The position numbers and the translations under genes are program-made. From Bacteroidales bacterium (lineage in GTDB: Bacteria; Bacteroidota; Bacteroidia; Bacteroidales; Muribaculaceae), in assembly GCA_022009815.1 (NCBI GenBank), contig CP091725.1:2294001-2358000 (forward strand): a stretch of DNA of 64,000 bases, read 5' to 3'. Under the pieces are notes generated by a model. That model did not search any database. It worked only from the letters and a program-made list of their open reading frames with translations, and had not been told where the DNA came from. Positions 1 through 10,158 of this stretch are shown here, piece after piece; the stretch's first letter is position 1; every line of letters begins with the position of its first letter.

Positions 1-1
1 C

Positions 2-853
2 TTGGCTTGGATGAGCGATGCCACCAAGTCGAAAGCAATGGAGAAATTGTCGGCATTTACAGTAAAAGTAGGTTATCCTGACACTTGGAAGGATTATTCA
101 GGAATCATCATCGACCCGAAAAAATCATATTGGGAAAATGTGAAGTCGGCAAGCATCTTCCATGTGAAGGACTCTAATGAGAAATGTGGCAAGCCGGTCG
201 ACAAGGCAGAGTGGGGTATGACTCCACAGACAGTAAATGCATATTACAATCCGTCGACCAATGAAATCTGCTTCCCTGCAGGTATCCTTCAAGCTCCGTT
301 CTTCTCTCCTGACGCTCTCGACTGCGACAATTATGGTGCAATCGGCGTTGTAATCGGACATGAGATGACTCATGGATTTGACGACAACGGACGTCAGTTT
401 GACAAAGATGGAAATATGGAAGACTGGTGGACTAAGGACGATGCAGAAATGTTTGACTCTCTTGCAAACAAATTGAAGGCTCAATTTGACAAGATTGTGG
501 TCATCGATTCTCTCCATGCCAACGGCAAGTTGACTCTTGGCGAGAATATCGCCGACCAGGGCGGTTTGCGAGTTGCCTACACTGCATACCTTAAGACAAA
601 AGAAGCGAAGGAAAACAAAGTTGTTGACGGTTTCACGCCAGCACAGCGTTTCTTCTTGTCGTATGCCAATGTGTGGGCAGACAATATCCGTCCAGAGGAA
701 ATCCGTCGTCGCACGACTACCGACCCTCATTCGCTTGGTCGTTGGAGAGTGAATGCAACCTTGAAGAATATCGATGCTTTCTATGAGGCATTCGGCATCA
801 AGGAAGGCGATCCGATGTATATAGCGCCGGCAGACCGTGTGGTAATCTGGTAA
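2..853 (+). CDS. M13 family zinc metallopeptidase (PepO/neprilysin-like), C-terminal part
   Basis: The 283 visible residues are the catalytic half of an M13 endopeptidase. The zinc site GHEMTH lies near residue 120 and the second family motif ENIAD, which supplies the third zinc ligand, near residue 182; the C-terminal RRTTTDPHS stretch is also typical. M13 enzymes in this order are usually exported and cleave peptides in the periplasm. The gene begins before the window, so the signal peptide and N-terminal domain are not seen. A hairpin terminator follows closely, so it probably ends its transcription unit. Confidence 0.93.
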   Translation: MAWMSDATKSKAMEKLSAFTVKVGYPDTWKDYSGIIIDPKKSYWENVKSASIFHVKDSNEKCGKPVDKAEWGMTPQTVNAYYNPSTNEICFPAGILQAPFFSPDALDCDNYGAIGVVIGHEMTHGFDDNGRQFDKDGNMEDWWTKDDAEMFDSLANKLKAQFDKIVVIDSLHANGKLTLGENIADQGGLRVAYTAYLKTKEAKENKVVDGFTPAQRFFLSYANVWADNIRPEEIRRRTTTDPHSLGRWRVNATLKNIDAFYEAFGIKEGDPMYIAPADRVVIW

Positions 854-869
854 TCGACAAGAAAAAGAC

Positions 870-907
870 AAAAAAGCGTTGGATTCATTGAATTCAGCGC
901 TTTTTTT
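870..907 (+). terminator. Rho-independent terminator after the M13 peptidase
   Basis: An A-rich arm ending in GCGTTG pairs with CAGCGC followed by seven T, giving a 12-base-pair stem with one wobble pair. It lies 16 bases after the peptidase stop codon. Confidence 0.75.
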
Positions 908-920
908 GTATCTTTACGCA

Positions 921-1624
921 ATGAAGACGTTGGATGAATTTCAATTTAAGCAATTCTCTGTGCGGCATGCAAAGAGTGGAATGAAAGTCGGGACAGACTC
1001 TGTCCTGCTTGGGGCATGGGCTGATTTTGTGGCAAGAAACCGAATATTGGACGTCGGAGCAGGAACAGGAATTTTGGCTCTTATGGCGGCTCAGCGCAAT
1101 GCCGACGCTATGGTGGATGCTGTGGAGATAGACACCGTCGCAGCGGAGGAGGCTTTGCAGAATGCTGAAAACAGCGTATGGAGCGGACGGATAAGGATAT
1201 TCGAATGCGACTTTCTGCGCTTTGAAAGCGGCTTAAAGTATGATTATATAGTGTCCAATCCACCATTCTTCGATTCGGGTGAAAGAGCGCCCGATGCACG
1301 CAGAGCTATGGCGAGACATACTGACACGTTGCCTTTCTCTGAGTTCTTTGGCAGATGCAAATCGTTGCTGTCAGACGACGGACTTGTTGGCTTGATTGCT
1401 CCGGCAGAGGTAAGGCAGACAATAGAGTTCTGGGCAGGAGAGGCAAATTTGTGGCTTCGGCGCCGCACTGCAGTGAGAACAACTCTGAAGAAACCCATAA
1501 GGCGTTACTTGTGGGAGTTCTCAAATTTGCCGGCGGCATTGGAGGAGTCGGAAATCGTGCTTCAGGAAGGACCGGAGCGAAGCAGGGAATTCAAATGCTT
1601 ACGGAAGCTTTTTATATCCACTGA
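921..1624 (+). CDS. trmN6: tRNA1(Val) adenine(37)-N6-methyltransferase, frameshifted at the 3' end
   Basis: SAM-dependent methyltransferase of the TrmN6/YfiC type, which methylates A37 of tRNA-Val. The SAM site DVGAGTGILAL and the catalytic NPPF motif, about 110 residues from the start, are both present. ATG 921 is preferred to the upstream ATG at 879 because family homology begins at MKTLDEFQF. As read, the frame runs to 1649 with an unrelated tail. Restoring one A in the AAA at 1593-1595 gives the expected ending LTEAFYIH and a stop at 1622-1624, so a single-base indel is likely. About 235 residues after correction, the usual size. Confidence 0.88.
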
Positions 1625-1712
1625 CTTAATAAGTTGTAAAAATATATAAATGCGTCAATTCTGATTAAACTAAATGAAAGTTTATTTGTCATTAGAATAA
1701 AAGTGAAAGACT

Positions 1713-2790
1713 ATGAAACGGAATTATCTTTTAATTTTGGCAAGTGTCTTGACTCCGCTGTTGGTGTCAGGACAGAGCTATTATGACGATGATATTTACT
1801 ACAATCCATCTAAAGTAAAGAAGACGGAGAAGCGTGAAGTCAAAAAGCAGAAAACTGAGGAAACTGCGGATTTTGAAGAACCGACATACCAGGTGTATAC
1901 AAGCAATCCTCGCGATGTCGATGAATACAACCGCCGTGGCGCATACAAAGTTTCTGCCGACACAATTTCTGCCGACACAGTGGTGGCAAATCCTGATGTT
2001 TTCCAATACACAGAGCGTATGGAGCGTTTCGACAATCCTACAATCGTGGTTTCGTCTGACGACAGCAGATTGAAGGAACTCTACTATGCTGACAATGTGA
2101 ATATATATGTAGGGACACCATCGGTTACATGGTCGATTGGCGGATTCTATGATCCGTGGTACAGCCCGTGCTACAGATCGTCATGGTACTACAATTCGTG
2201 GGATTGGTCATTTGGATGGGGATGTTATCGCCCGTATTACGGATGGTATGACCCATTCTGGGGACCGTCGTATCCATATTACGGTTGGGGATATGGATGG
2301 AGTTATCCGCACTATTATCCATACTATCCATATTATCCGGGCGGACATCATTACTATTCTGATGGCGGACGCAGACCGTTCAGTGCATCTCACAGCCCGA
2401 GCGGACGCAGACCGGAATTGAGCAGACACGGAAATTATAGCGGGTCCGACAGTTACAGATCAACAGGCCGCCGTCCGTCGTCTTCTTATTACACTCCGTC
2501 GACAAGACCTTCGGACACCGCCCGCCCGTCGACAACCTACAGTGGATATCGAGGTGGCTCGACAACATATACGTCGCCAAGCACTAATCCGGGCCGCCGT
2601 CCGTCGGTGAGCACAGAGCGAACCACTCCGTCGTATTCATCTCCGAGCCGTTCCACAGACCGTACGCCTTCATACAGGCAGCCGTCGACATCTTCGCCAA
2701 GTCGTGGCAGTTCTTTCGGCGGTTTTAGAGGCGGTTCGTCAAGTGGGCAGAGGCTCTTTCAGCGGTGGCGGCCGTGGTGGCAGACGATAA
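1713..2790 (+). CDS. Exported Tyr/Trp/Gly-rich low-complexity protein, frameshift near the end
   Basis: Residues 1-20 form a signal peptide ending at SGQ. A charged Lys/Glu segment follows, then a block of about 70 residues very rich in Tyr, Trp, Gly and Pro, then a Ser/Arg/Pro/Thr-rich tail. I do not recognise a catalytic domain; the composition suggests a surface or matrix structural protein. As read the frame goes to 2813 with an odd Trp-rich ending. A one-base change in the GGG at 2745-2747 gives a Gly/Arg-rich ending that closes at 2788-2790 and matches the style of the tail. It precedes the barrel gene by 28 bases, suggesting co-transcription. Confidence 0.7.
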
Positions 2791-2818
2791 CAATGTTTGA
2801 AAACAAAATCTAAAGAAA

Positions 2819-4396
2819 ATGGCTAAATTAAGAAATTTATTCCCTTTGTTGTGTGCCCTCTACGCTGCATCGGCAGGAGCTCAGGGTGCATTGGATTTAT
2901 ATACAATATCGCAGACGGACTTGAGGGGTAGTGCCCGGTTTATGTCTATGGCAGGCGCGTTTGGTGCGTTAGGCGCTGACTTGTCAACGCTCAATCAGAA
3001 TCCTGGCGGCATCGGTGTCTACCGCAGTTCCGAGGTGGGAATGACAATGGGCGGTGTCAAGAAAAATGTCACTATGAATGGGTTTAAAACATCGAACTCT
3101 AATTTTAATTTTGACAACATTGCCTATGTCGGGACATTTAAGACGGGAAACGAAACAACGCCGACATTCTCTTGGGGTGTGTCGTATACCAAAGCCTTGG
3201 ATTTCAAACGTCATTACAATGGCGTGATTAACGGAATGCGTAATTCAATGACAAATTATGTGGCGGACAATTCAAGAGGTTGGACCACATCGGACCTTGG
3301 CGCCGTTAAAGGCGGATATGATCCGTATATGGACTCCAACGCTCCGTGGATAAGCATTTTGGCATACAATTCATATTTAATCAATCCGATGTCGGCAAGC
3401 AACGATTCTTATAGCGGATTGTATAAGAATGGCACCACGGGATATGCGGAGATGGAAGTTCAGGAGTCTGGACATTTGAACGAGTATAACGTAAGTTTTG
3501 GCGGAAATGTGATGGACATGGTGTATTGGGGAGCTTCTGTGGGTATCTCGGATTTGGAATACAGCATGTATTCATATTATGGAGAGAGCTTGGAAAAAGC
3601 TCGTGTGCCTTATATTTATGGCGACAATACTTACCTTGCGGAAGGAAATGCCGCATGGGGCATGGAAAACTATCTGAATATGACGGGCACAGGCGTGAAC
3701 TTTAAAATGGGCTTGATTGTCAAGCCTATAAATGAACTCAGACTGGGCGTGGCTTTCCATACGCCTACATTCTTCAATGTCAATTCTTGTTATTATGCAA
3801 GCACGTCGTACGCATTTGATGCGAATGTTGCCGGTAGCGGAGTATCAAACATAAAAGGTACGGCAGAAACGAATGCCGGATATGACGGCAAGACGGAATT
3901 TGACGCAAGGACTCCATGGAAGGTGATGGGAAGCGTTGCCGGAGTGATTGGCGGACGTGGCATCATCAGTCTTGACTATGAAAGGGTTATGTATGGTGGT
4001 ATGCGCACGTTTTATAATGGGCGGGAGGATCGCGTCGTGGCCGACAATGTAAGGACAACCTTTAAGGCAAGCAATGAAATCCGCATCGGTGGAGAGTTTA
4101 AGGTGACGCCAAGTTTCAGCGTGCGTGCCGGATATTCGTATAAGACATCACCGGTTGAAGAGAATCTTGCACAGGATCCTACTGCGGGAACTTCGATGTC
4201 GTATACCCTGGACAATAAAACTCAACGCTATACGGCAGGTGCTGGATACCGGTATAAAGCATTCTATGCTGATTTGGCATATGTGAGAACGAGCCGTCAA
4301 AGTGATTATTATGGATTTTTCAATGCTGAGGCTCCGTCGTCAACACTGAAGGATGCCAACAATGAAGTGGCTGTTTCTGTAGGATTCAAGTTCTAG
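2819..4396 (+). CDS. OmpP1/FadL-like outer membrane beta-barrel protein
   Basis: A 525-residue protein with a signal peptide (about 21 residues, ending AGAQG) followed by the family's N-terminal signature: RGSARFMSMAGAFGALGAD and NPGGIGVYR. This is typical of Bacteroidetes FadL/OmpP1/TodX-type barrels, which let hydrophobic molecules across the outer membrane; the actual substrate cannot be read from the sequence. The rest is alternating polar and aromatic residues and it ends in a C-terminal Phe (SVGFKF), as outer-membrane barrels do. It is intact, and a bidirectional terminator follows. Confidence 0.85.
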   Translation: MAKLRNLFPLLCALYAASAGAQGALDLYTISQTDLRGSARFMSMAGAFGALGADLSTLNQNPGGIGVYRSSEVGMTMGGVKKNVTMNGFKTSNSNFNFDNIAYVGTFKTGNETTPTFSWGVSYTKALDFKRHYNGVINGMRNSMTNYVADNSRGWTTSDLGAVKGGYDPYMDSNAPWISILAYNSYLINPMSASNDSYSGLYKNGTTGYAEMEVQESGHLNEYNVSFGGNVMDMVYWGASVGISDLEYSMYSYYGESLEKARVPYIYGDNTYLAEGNAAWGMENYLNMTGTGVNFKMGLIVKPINELRLGVAFHTPTFFNVNSCYYASTSYAFDANVAGSGVSNIKGTAETNAGYDGKTEFDARTPWKVMGSVAGVIGGRGIISLDYERVMYGGMRTFYNGREDRVVADNVRTTFKASNEIRIGGEFKVTPSFSVRAGYSYKTSPVEENLAQDPTAGTSMSYTLDNKTQRYTAGAGYRYKAFYADLAYVRTSRQSDYYGFFNAEAPSSTLKDANNEVAVSVGFKF

Positions 4397-4412
4397 TAGA
4401 ATATAGGAGAAT

Positions 4413-4453
4413 AAAAAATCGGTTGGAGATTATAATCTCCAACCGATTTTTTA
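4413..4453. terminator. Bidirectional Rho-independent terminator
   Basis: A near-perfect inverted repeat (ATCGGTTGGAGAT and its complement) is flanked by six A on the left and six T on the right. It can end the barrel gene on the plus strand and the phosphorylase gene on the minus strand, which converge here. Confidence 0.92.
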
Positions 4454-4474
4454 TTGCCAAACAGTTCGTGTGGC

Positions 4475-7023
4475 TTAGAACCATTTCAAGTAAGCGAAGC
4501 TCTGACGGTGTGCGAGCTCTGCATTCTTAGGATAGATGCGGAATCCATAGTGGAACACGCCTGGAACTGCAATTTCGTGCTTAAGTTCGTAAGAAACAAT
4601 GTCGCCTTCGCGCTTAACCTCTTTGAAATCGTAGCGGTTGAGGAATTTCTGCTGACCTTCTTCAACGGAATAAACCACCATTTCAACACCAATGCTGTCT
4701 GCAAGACCGTTGGTGTCAATCTTTGCGTCAACTTTGATCTTGTCGCCGAAAGAGTTTGCTGAAGGATCGAGCGGAGTGGCTTCAAGCACCTTGATGCCGT
4801 CCCAACGGGAAACCACATTGTCTTTCCATTCAACCAATGCTTTGGCTTTTGCAAAATTGTTTTTCTTGAGATCCTTGCCGTATTTTCCTTCTTTCAGATA
4901 GAAGCGTTCGATGTAGTCATCAATCATACGCTTCATGGTGAAGTTAGGAGCGATGTGGGCAATGGAGTTCTTGATGTATTGAATCCATTCTGGAGAATAT
5001 CCCTTTGAGTTCTTTGCAAAATAAAGAGGAATAATCTCGTTCTCAAGCATAGAGTAGATGGTTGCGGCATCGAGCTTGTCCTGCTGACCTTGGTCGGTGA
5101 ATGTGCGCTTGTCAGTCAACGCCCAACCGGCATCTTTGCGGTAGCCTTCATACCACCATCCATCAAGTACGGAGAAGTTGAGCACGCCGTTCATCTCCGC
5201 TTTCTCGCCAGAAGTACCAGAGGCTTCCAATGGACGAGTCGGAGTGTTCAGCCAGATGTCGACACCTGAAATCAGACGTTTTGCCAATGTCATGTTGTAG
5301 TTCTCCAAGAAAATAATCTTGCCAAGGAATTGCGGCATTCTTGAAATCTCTACGATTCGTTTGATGAGTCCTTGTCCTGCACCGTCGGCTGGGTGAGCCT
5401 TGCCGGCGAATACGAATTGTACAGGGAACTTCTCGTTGTTAACGATTTTAGCCAAACGGTCAAGGTCGGTAAACAACAGGTGCGCACGTTTGTAAGTCGC
5501 AAAGCGACGTGCGAAACCGATAATCAATGCGTTTGGATTGATTTGTCCATGATGGAGACGATGCGTGAAGGGTCTCCCTGGTTCTTAAGCCATGTCTCTT
5601 TGAACTCGCGCTTAACGTAGTCGATAAACTTGTTTTTCAACGCAACGCGGATGTTCCAGATATCTTCTTCTTTGGCTTTCAGAATAGGAGCCCAAGTCAT
5701 TTCGTCCGACTGAGTTTCCCAATAGTGCTCGCCAAAAGTCTTCTTGTAGAAATCTTTCCATTCAGAAGCAGCCCATGTTGGCATGTGCACACCGTTTGTC
5801 ACATATGAAACGTGTGACTCTTCAGGAGCGTATCCTTTCCATACACCTTGGAACATGCGTTTTGACACTTCGCCGTGCAACCAGCTTACACCGTTGGATT
5901 CCTGGCAAGTGTTGAGTGCGAATACACTCATTGAGAACCGTTCGTTTGTGTCAGGGTTCTCACGGCCCATATTCATAAGGTCTGACCACGAAATGCCAAG
6001 TTTCGCAGGATATTCACCGAGGTATTTTCCGAAGAGGCTCTCTTCGAAATAGTCGTGTCCGGCAGGCACTGGAGTGTGTACGGTGTAGAGACCTGTGGCT
6101 TTAACCAATTCAAGTGCTACATCGAAGCTCAAATGGTCGTTCTGTACGTATTCAACAAGACGCTGGAGGTTGAGCAGGGCTGCGTGTCCCTCGTTGCAGT
6201 GATACAACTCTGTGTTGATGCCCAAAGCACGGAGCATCATGACGCCGCCGATACCGAGCAGGTATTCCTGTTTGATGCGGTTTTCCCAATCGCCACCATA
6301 AAGTTTGTGTGTGATTGGACGGTCGAACTCTGAGTTCTGGTTGTTGTCTGTGTCCAACAAGTAGAGTTTCACTCTACCCACATTCACTCTCCAAATGTTG
6401 CAGTAGATGTTGCGGCCTGGGTAAGGAACGGCAAGAACCATCGGAGTTCCGTCGCTGTTGAGCACTTGCTCCACAGGAATTTGGTTGAAGTTCTGCGCTG
6501 GATATTCAGCAATCTGCTGTCCGTCCATTGAAAGAGACTGGTCGAAGTATCCATAGCGATACATGAATCCGACAGCAGTCAAGTTTACACAAGAGTCGGA
6601 AGCTTCCTTGATGTAGTCGCCGGCGAGGACACCAAGACCTCCAGAGTAGATTTTCAAAGCGCTGCAAAGACCATACTCCATACTGAAATAGGAGATTGAA
6701 GGCACATCCTTGCGGTATGGCTTCTTCATGTAGTCTTTGAATGCCTTGTGCACTTCATTGAGACGTGCGAGGAAGGCTTCGTCTTTAGCCAATTCCTGAC
6801 AACGCTCCAGACTTAGTTTTTGCAATAACAAGACGGGGTTCTCATCCGTCTGCAACCATAGGTTAGGGTCAATGTCTTGAAAGAGATTTCGCGCCTCGCT
6901 GTTCCACGACCACCATACGTTGTGTGCCAATTCGTCAAGGCTCTTGAGCTTGGCTGGTAATTCTGCATGGATTGTGATGTCGCGCCATACAGGGGCATTT
7001 GTGTTGCTTACTTTCAATTTCAT
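4475..7023 (-). CDS. glgP: Alpha-glucan (glycogen) phosphorylase, frameshifted
   Basis: GT35 phosphorylase of the roughly 850-residue bacterial/archaeal type. It releases glucose 1-phosphate from glycogen using a pyridoxal-phosphate cofactor; the PLP-lysine motif SGTSGEKAEMNG is present in the C-terminal part. The N-terminal frame (7023 to a stop at 5524, 499 residues) and the C-terminal frame (to 4475) join at the TTT run 5542-5544. Restoring one base gives DKINPNALIIGFARR, the expected continuation. The start is 25 bases after the glycogen synthase gene on the same strand, so synthesis and breakdown enzymes form one operon. Confidence 0.93.
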
Positions 7024-7048
7024 AGTTAAAATATTAAAATTAGAGGCA

Positions 7049-8700
7049 TTATGCCAAATTGTGTTTATTGTTTTCTAAAGCCATTGTATAGGCTGTGTCA
7101 TAATATCTTATAAAGTCAGCCCAAGCTGTACCCTTTGAGGAGCTGATGGCTGCTTTTCTGATTTTCTTTGTCAAAGAGACATCGGCGGTCAGCAGATATT
7201 TGAGTTTCTCGGCAATGTCGTTGACTGCCATTTCGTAGTTCGAGTCTGACCGGTGGGTAACCTCGACACCGCACTTGCTGAAGCCTCCTCCGAATGTGGA
7301 CAGAATCCATTGCCCGAAGCCTGCAAGGTCGGTAGTGATTGTGGGTATTCCGAACGCCATGCTTTCGTGGGGAGTGTATCCCCAGGGCTCGTAGTAGGAT
7401 GCAAACGGCGGCGTCAAAGCCAATTAGCAAATCGTAATATTGCATATTGAAAATCCCGTCAGAACCATTGAGATAGCAGGGCACGTAGATTGTGTCTACT
7501 TTGCTGTCCGCCGAATTGTGCATTCCCAGATATTCCAATTTGTTGTATATTGCATCTGAGGAATAGTCATGAAGGCGGTGTGTTATGATGCAGTCTTCCA
7601 AAGCGCCTTGAGTCTCGCCTTTCCAAACGGCTTTTTAAATCTTCGCGCGCGCCGTTTTCCCATGCGGGAACCAGTATGAAGGCGATTGTCTGCCGATTCA
7701 TGTCGTGGCCGTTGCGGAGGGCGTTTGTCGCATCGATAAACATGTCGAGACCTTTGTTGCGGAATTCATTGCGTCCGGCGGTGGCATATAGGAATGTGTC
7801 GTCGTCATAATGCTTTCCGGTCAGGGCTTCTGCCACTTGCAGCAATTTGGCGTGGGCATTCTTTCTCTGCGCGGTGTATTTCTGACGTTCCGGCACAATT
7901 GAGAGCTCGAATCCATTCGGTGTGACAAGCGGCTTGATTTCAAGCAGCTGCTCGCATTCCCGAGCGGTTATGTCGCTTACGGTGGTGAAACAGTCGGCAT
8001 TGTGAGCGGCTGTTTTTTCCAGTGAATGTTTCGACTGCATATTGAGCTCGGATGCCATCTGGTCGCCGTTGTAGCCGTTGAAGTAGTCGTAAAGGGGCTT
8101 TCCGTTGCCGCAGATGCTTCTTCCGATGCTTGTGGCATGCGTTGTGAAGACGGTTGCAATCTGTGGCGAGTTGGCTTTCAGATAAAGCAGTCCCATGCCG
8201 GTGGTCCACTCGTTGAACTGAGCGACAACACGGTCGTTTTTTTTCGCCAAGAATTTTGACAAGCTGTCAATTACTATGGCAGAGGCGATGGCAAACGCGC
8301 AGCCTTCGCCGTAGTCGCCGTAGGAGTGCAGCGAGTCGACTTTGAATTTCTCCCACATCAATGCGTAGAAATCATCCAATTTGGGGTAGACGCCGTCGAA
8401 ATTGACAAGGATTGCAACCGGATTTCCCGGAACCATCCATCTTCCCACTCTGACAGATATGCCATAAGGAAGATTGGCGGACTGCCGCCAATTCTTAAGT
8501 AGTGCTTTTGATTCTTTAAAAAAAGGAGAGGGGTTTTGAGAAGTCCAAACGTCAGGACCGACAAAAATCATTTTGTCGCCTAACCGCTCATTCAAAACTT
8601 TTGCTTTTGATGATAATACTGTATATATTCCTCCAACTTTATTACAAACCTCCCAACTTGTCTCAAACAAGATGGTCGGGCTTACATTCTTATTAGACAT
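7049..8700 (-). CDS. Glycogen synthase, GT3 (eukaryote-like) type, two frameshifts
   Basis: Extends glycogen from a nucleotide-sugar donor. The N-terminus LFETSWEVCNKVGGIYTV and the C-terminal YYEPWGYTPHES block are signatures of the animal/fungal-like GT3 synthase found in Bacteroidetes rather than the usual bacterial GT5 GlgA. ATG 8700 is chosen because homology starts at MSNKNVSPTI; the earlier ATG at 8730 lies upstream of the promoter box. As read it is in three pieces: 8700 to about 7620 (TTT 7620-7622), then to about 7404 (AAA 7403-7405, where VFASYYEPWGY is restored), then to 7049. Joined length is about 550 residues, normal for the family. Confidence 0.92.
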
Positions 8701-8727
8701 ATAAAAAACGTGACATCTATTTTGGCG

Positions 8728-8735
8728 CAAAGATA
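8728..8735 (-). promoter_or_regulatory. Bacteroidetes -7 box for the glycogen synthase-phosphorylase operon
   Basis: TATCTTTG on the minus strand, matching TAnnTTTG, 28 bases before the synthase ATG. No good -33 TTTG is seen at the usual distance. Confidence 0.6.
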
Positions 8736-8843
8736 GCGATTTTATTTCTAAAACAGAAGAAATTAGAGTAAAACAACGATGTTGTCGGCGGTGATGTGTT
8801 GTAAAAAATGGATTGGAAGGGCTATTATTTCATAAAAACGCAT

Positions 8844-8851
8844 TACCTTTG
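8844..8851 (+). promoter_or_regulatory. Bacteroidetes -7 box for the 8945 operon
   Basis: TACCTTTG matches TAnnTTTG exactly and lies about 94 bases before ATG 8945. The -33 element is weak. Confidence 0.5.
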
Positions 8852-8944
8852 TGTGGGAATCCCACAGACCGTCAATGATGTTGGATTTTGCAGAGTCGTT
8901 GGTGCGGTTTGAGGTGCCTTTGTAAAAATAATAAAGAAAAACTG

Positions 8945-9319
8945 ATGAACGAAGACGTTTTGAAAAAGTTGAAAAAAGACGAGGATGGGCTGGCTACATA
9001 TGAATATATAGCCAACAACATCGGTAGTTGTGACGGTGATATGCCGGAATTGGTCGATAATATAATAAAAGTTGACCGCAACGGTCAGTTTATTGTAAGC
9101 ACGGCTCGTTATCTGGCTGCGATTGACAAGGAGAAATATTCTGACAGCATATCCAAATTGCTTGACGCTTCTATAGAAAAGGATCGTGATAGAAAGTATA
9201 TGCCGAGTTTGTTGGCAAGCATTTGGGGTGAGGATTATGTTGAGAAAGCGGAAGAGTTGAGTGCTTCCGACAATAATTTCCGACGTATATATAAAAGAGT
9301 GTACCCTAAGGGTTTCTGA
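8945..9319 (+). CDS. Conserved hypothetical protein (about 124 aa)
   Basis: A charged, helical, probably cytoplasmic protein with no signal peptide or membrane segment. ATG 8945 is preceded by an A-rich AAAGAAAA stretch; the ATG at 8888 would add an unlikely Cys-rich leader. I do not recognise a functional domain. It is the first gene of a tight set: the cyclophilin gene begins 2 bases after its stop codon, so it may have a linked role in protein turnover or folding, but that is only inferred from position. Confidence 0.7.
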   Translation: MNEDVLKKLKKDEDGLATYEYIANNIGSCDGDMPELVDNIIKVDRNGQFIVSTARYLAAIDKEKYSDSISKLLDASIEKDRDRKYMPSLLASIWGEDYVEKAEELSASDNNFRRIYKRVYPKGF

Positions 9320-9320
9320 T

Positions 9321-10158
9321 TTGAAATCAGGTGTTTTAATGGCGATGTTGGCGATGGCTCTTTTATGGATGCCGTTGTCGGGAGGTGCTGTCGAATCTTC
9401 AAAAAAAGAAAATAAGGCAATGAAAGTGCTGTTGAAAACGTCCGAGGGCGATATCGTGATTCTTTTATCGGAATTGACTCCCGGACATCGTGATAATTTT
9501 GTGAAATGTAGAGGCCGGCGCATACGATGGTGTGCTGTTCCATAGGGTGATAAAGGATTTTATGGTTCAGACCGGCGATCCGACGTCGAAGACGGCGACA
9601 CCGGATGCGGTTCTTGGCGCGAATGATTATGGCGAAGAGATTCCCGGTGAGTTTGTTCTCCCTGAATTGTTCCACAAGCGTGGCGCTGTTGCGGCTGCCC
9701 GCACGGGCGATGCTGTCAATCCGGAAAAGAAATCGTCTGGCTCGCAGTTCTACATTGTCACGGGAAAGGTGTATAATGAATCGGAGCTGGTGGCGATGGA
9801 AAAGTCGTTGCAGAACCAGCAAAAGCAATCGGTGTTTCAAGCGTTGGCAAAGGAGCATCGCGCGGAAATAATGGATTTGCGCAGAGCTCGTAACGCAGCG
9901 GGGCTGCAGGAGCTTCAAGACAGTCTGATTCAAGAAACGGAGGCCTCGTTGAAAGGAAAACTGTTCAAGTTTACTCCGGAACAGAAGTCGGTATATACAA
10001 CTGTCGGCGGCACTCCGTTCTTGGATGGCGGATACAGTGTCTTTGGCGAGGTTGTTTCTGGAATGGATGTGGTCGACAAGATTCAATGCGTCGAGACAGC
10101 GCGCAACGACAGACCCAAGGAAGATGTCAGAATCCTGAAAGCTTCGGTGATTGAATGA
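9321..10158 (+). CDS. Cyclophilin-type peptidyl-prolyl cis-trans isomerase, frameshifted
   Basis: Catalyses proline isomerisation during protein folding. It begins with an uncleaved or cleaved export signal (hydrophobic residues about 5-20); TTG 9321, with AAGGG upstream, is the best start, and ATG 9339 is the alternative. The cyclophilin core is clear: FHRVIKDFMVQTGDP, SSGSQFYIVTGK and YSVFGEVVSGMDVVDKI. A helical insertion of about 70 residues between the last two motifs is common in Bacteroidetes members. The frame changes near 9510: the first frame stops at 9545, and the second carries VEAGAYDGVLFHRV onward. The stop overlaps the next gene's ATG. Confidence 0.9.

Noticed and set aside
2260..2345. 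CRISPR-like or tandem repeat
   Set aside because: The TATCCATATTATCC-type repetition encodes the Tyr/Pro-rich block of the exported protein; units are irregular and there are no spacers. No CRISPR array or cas gene is seen in the window.
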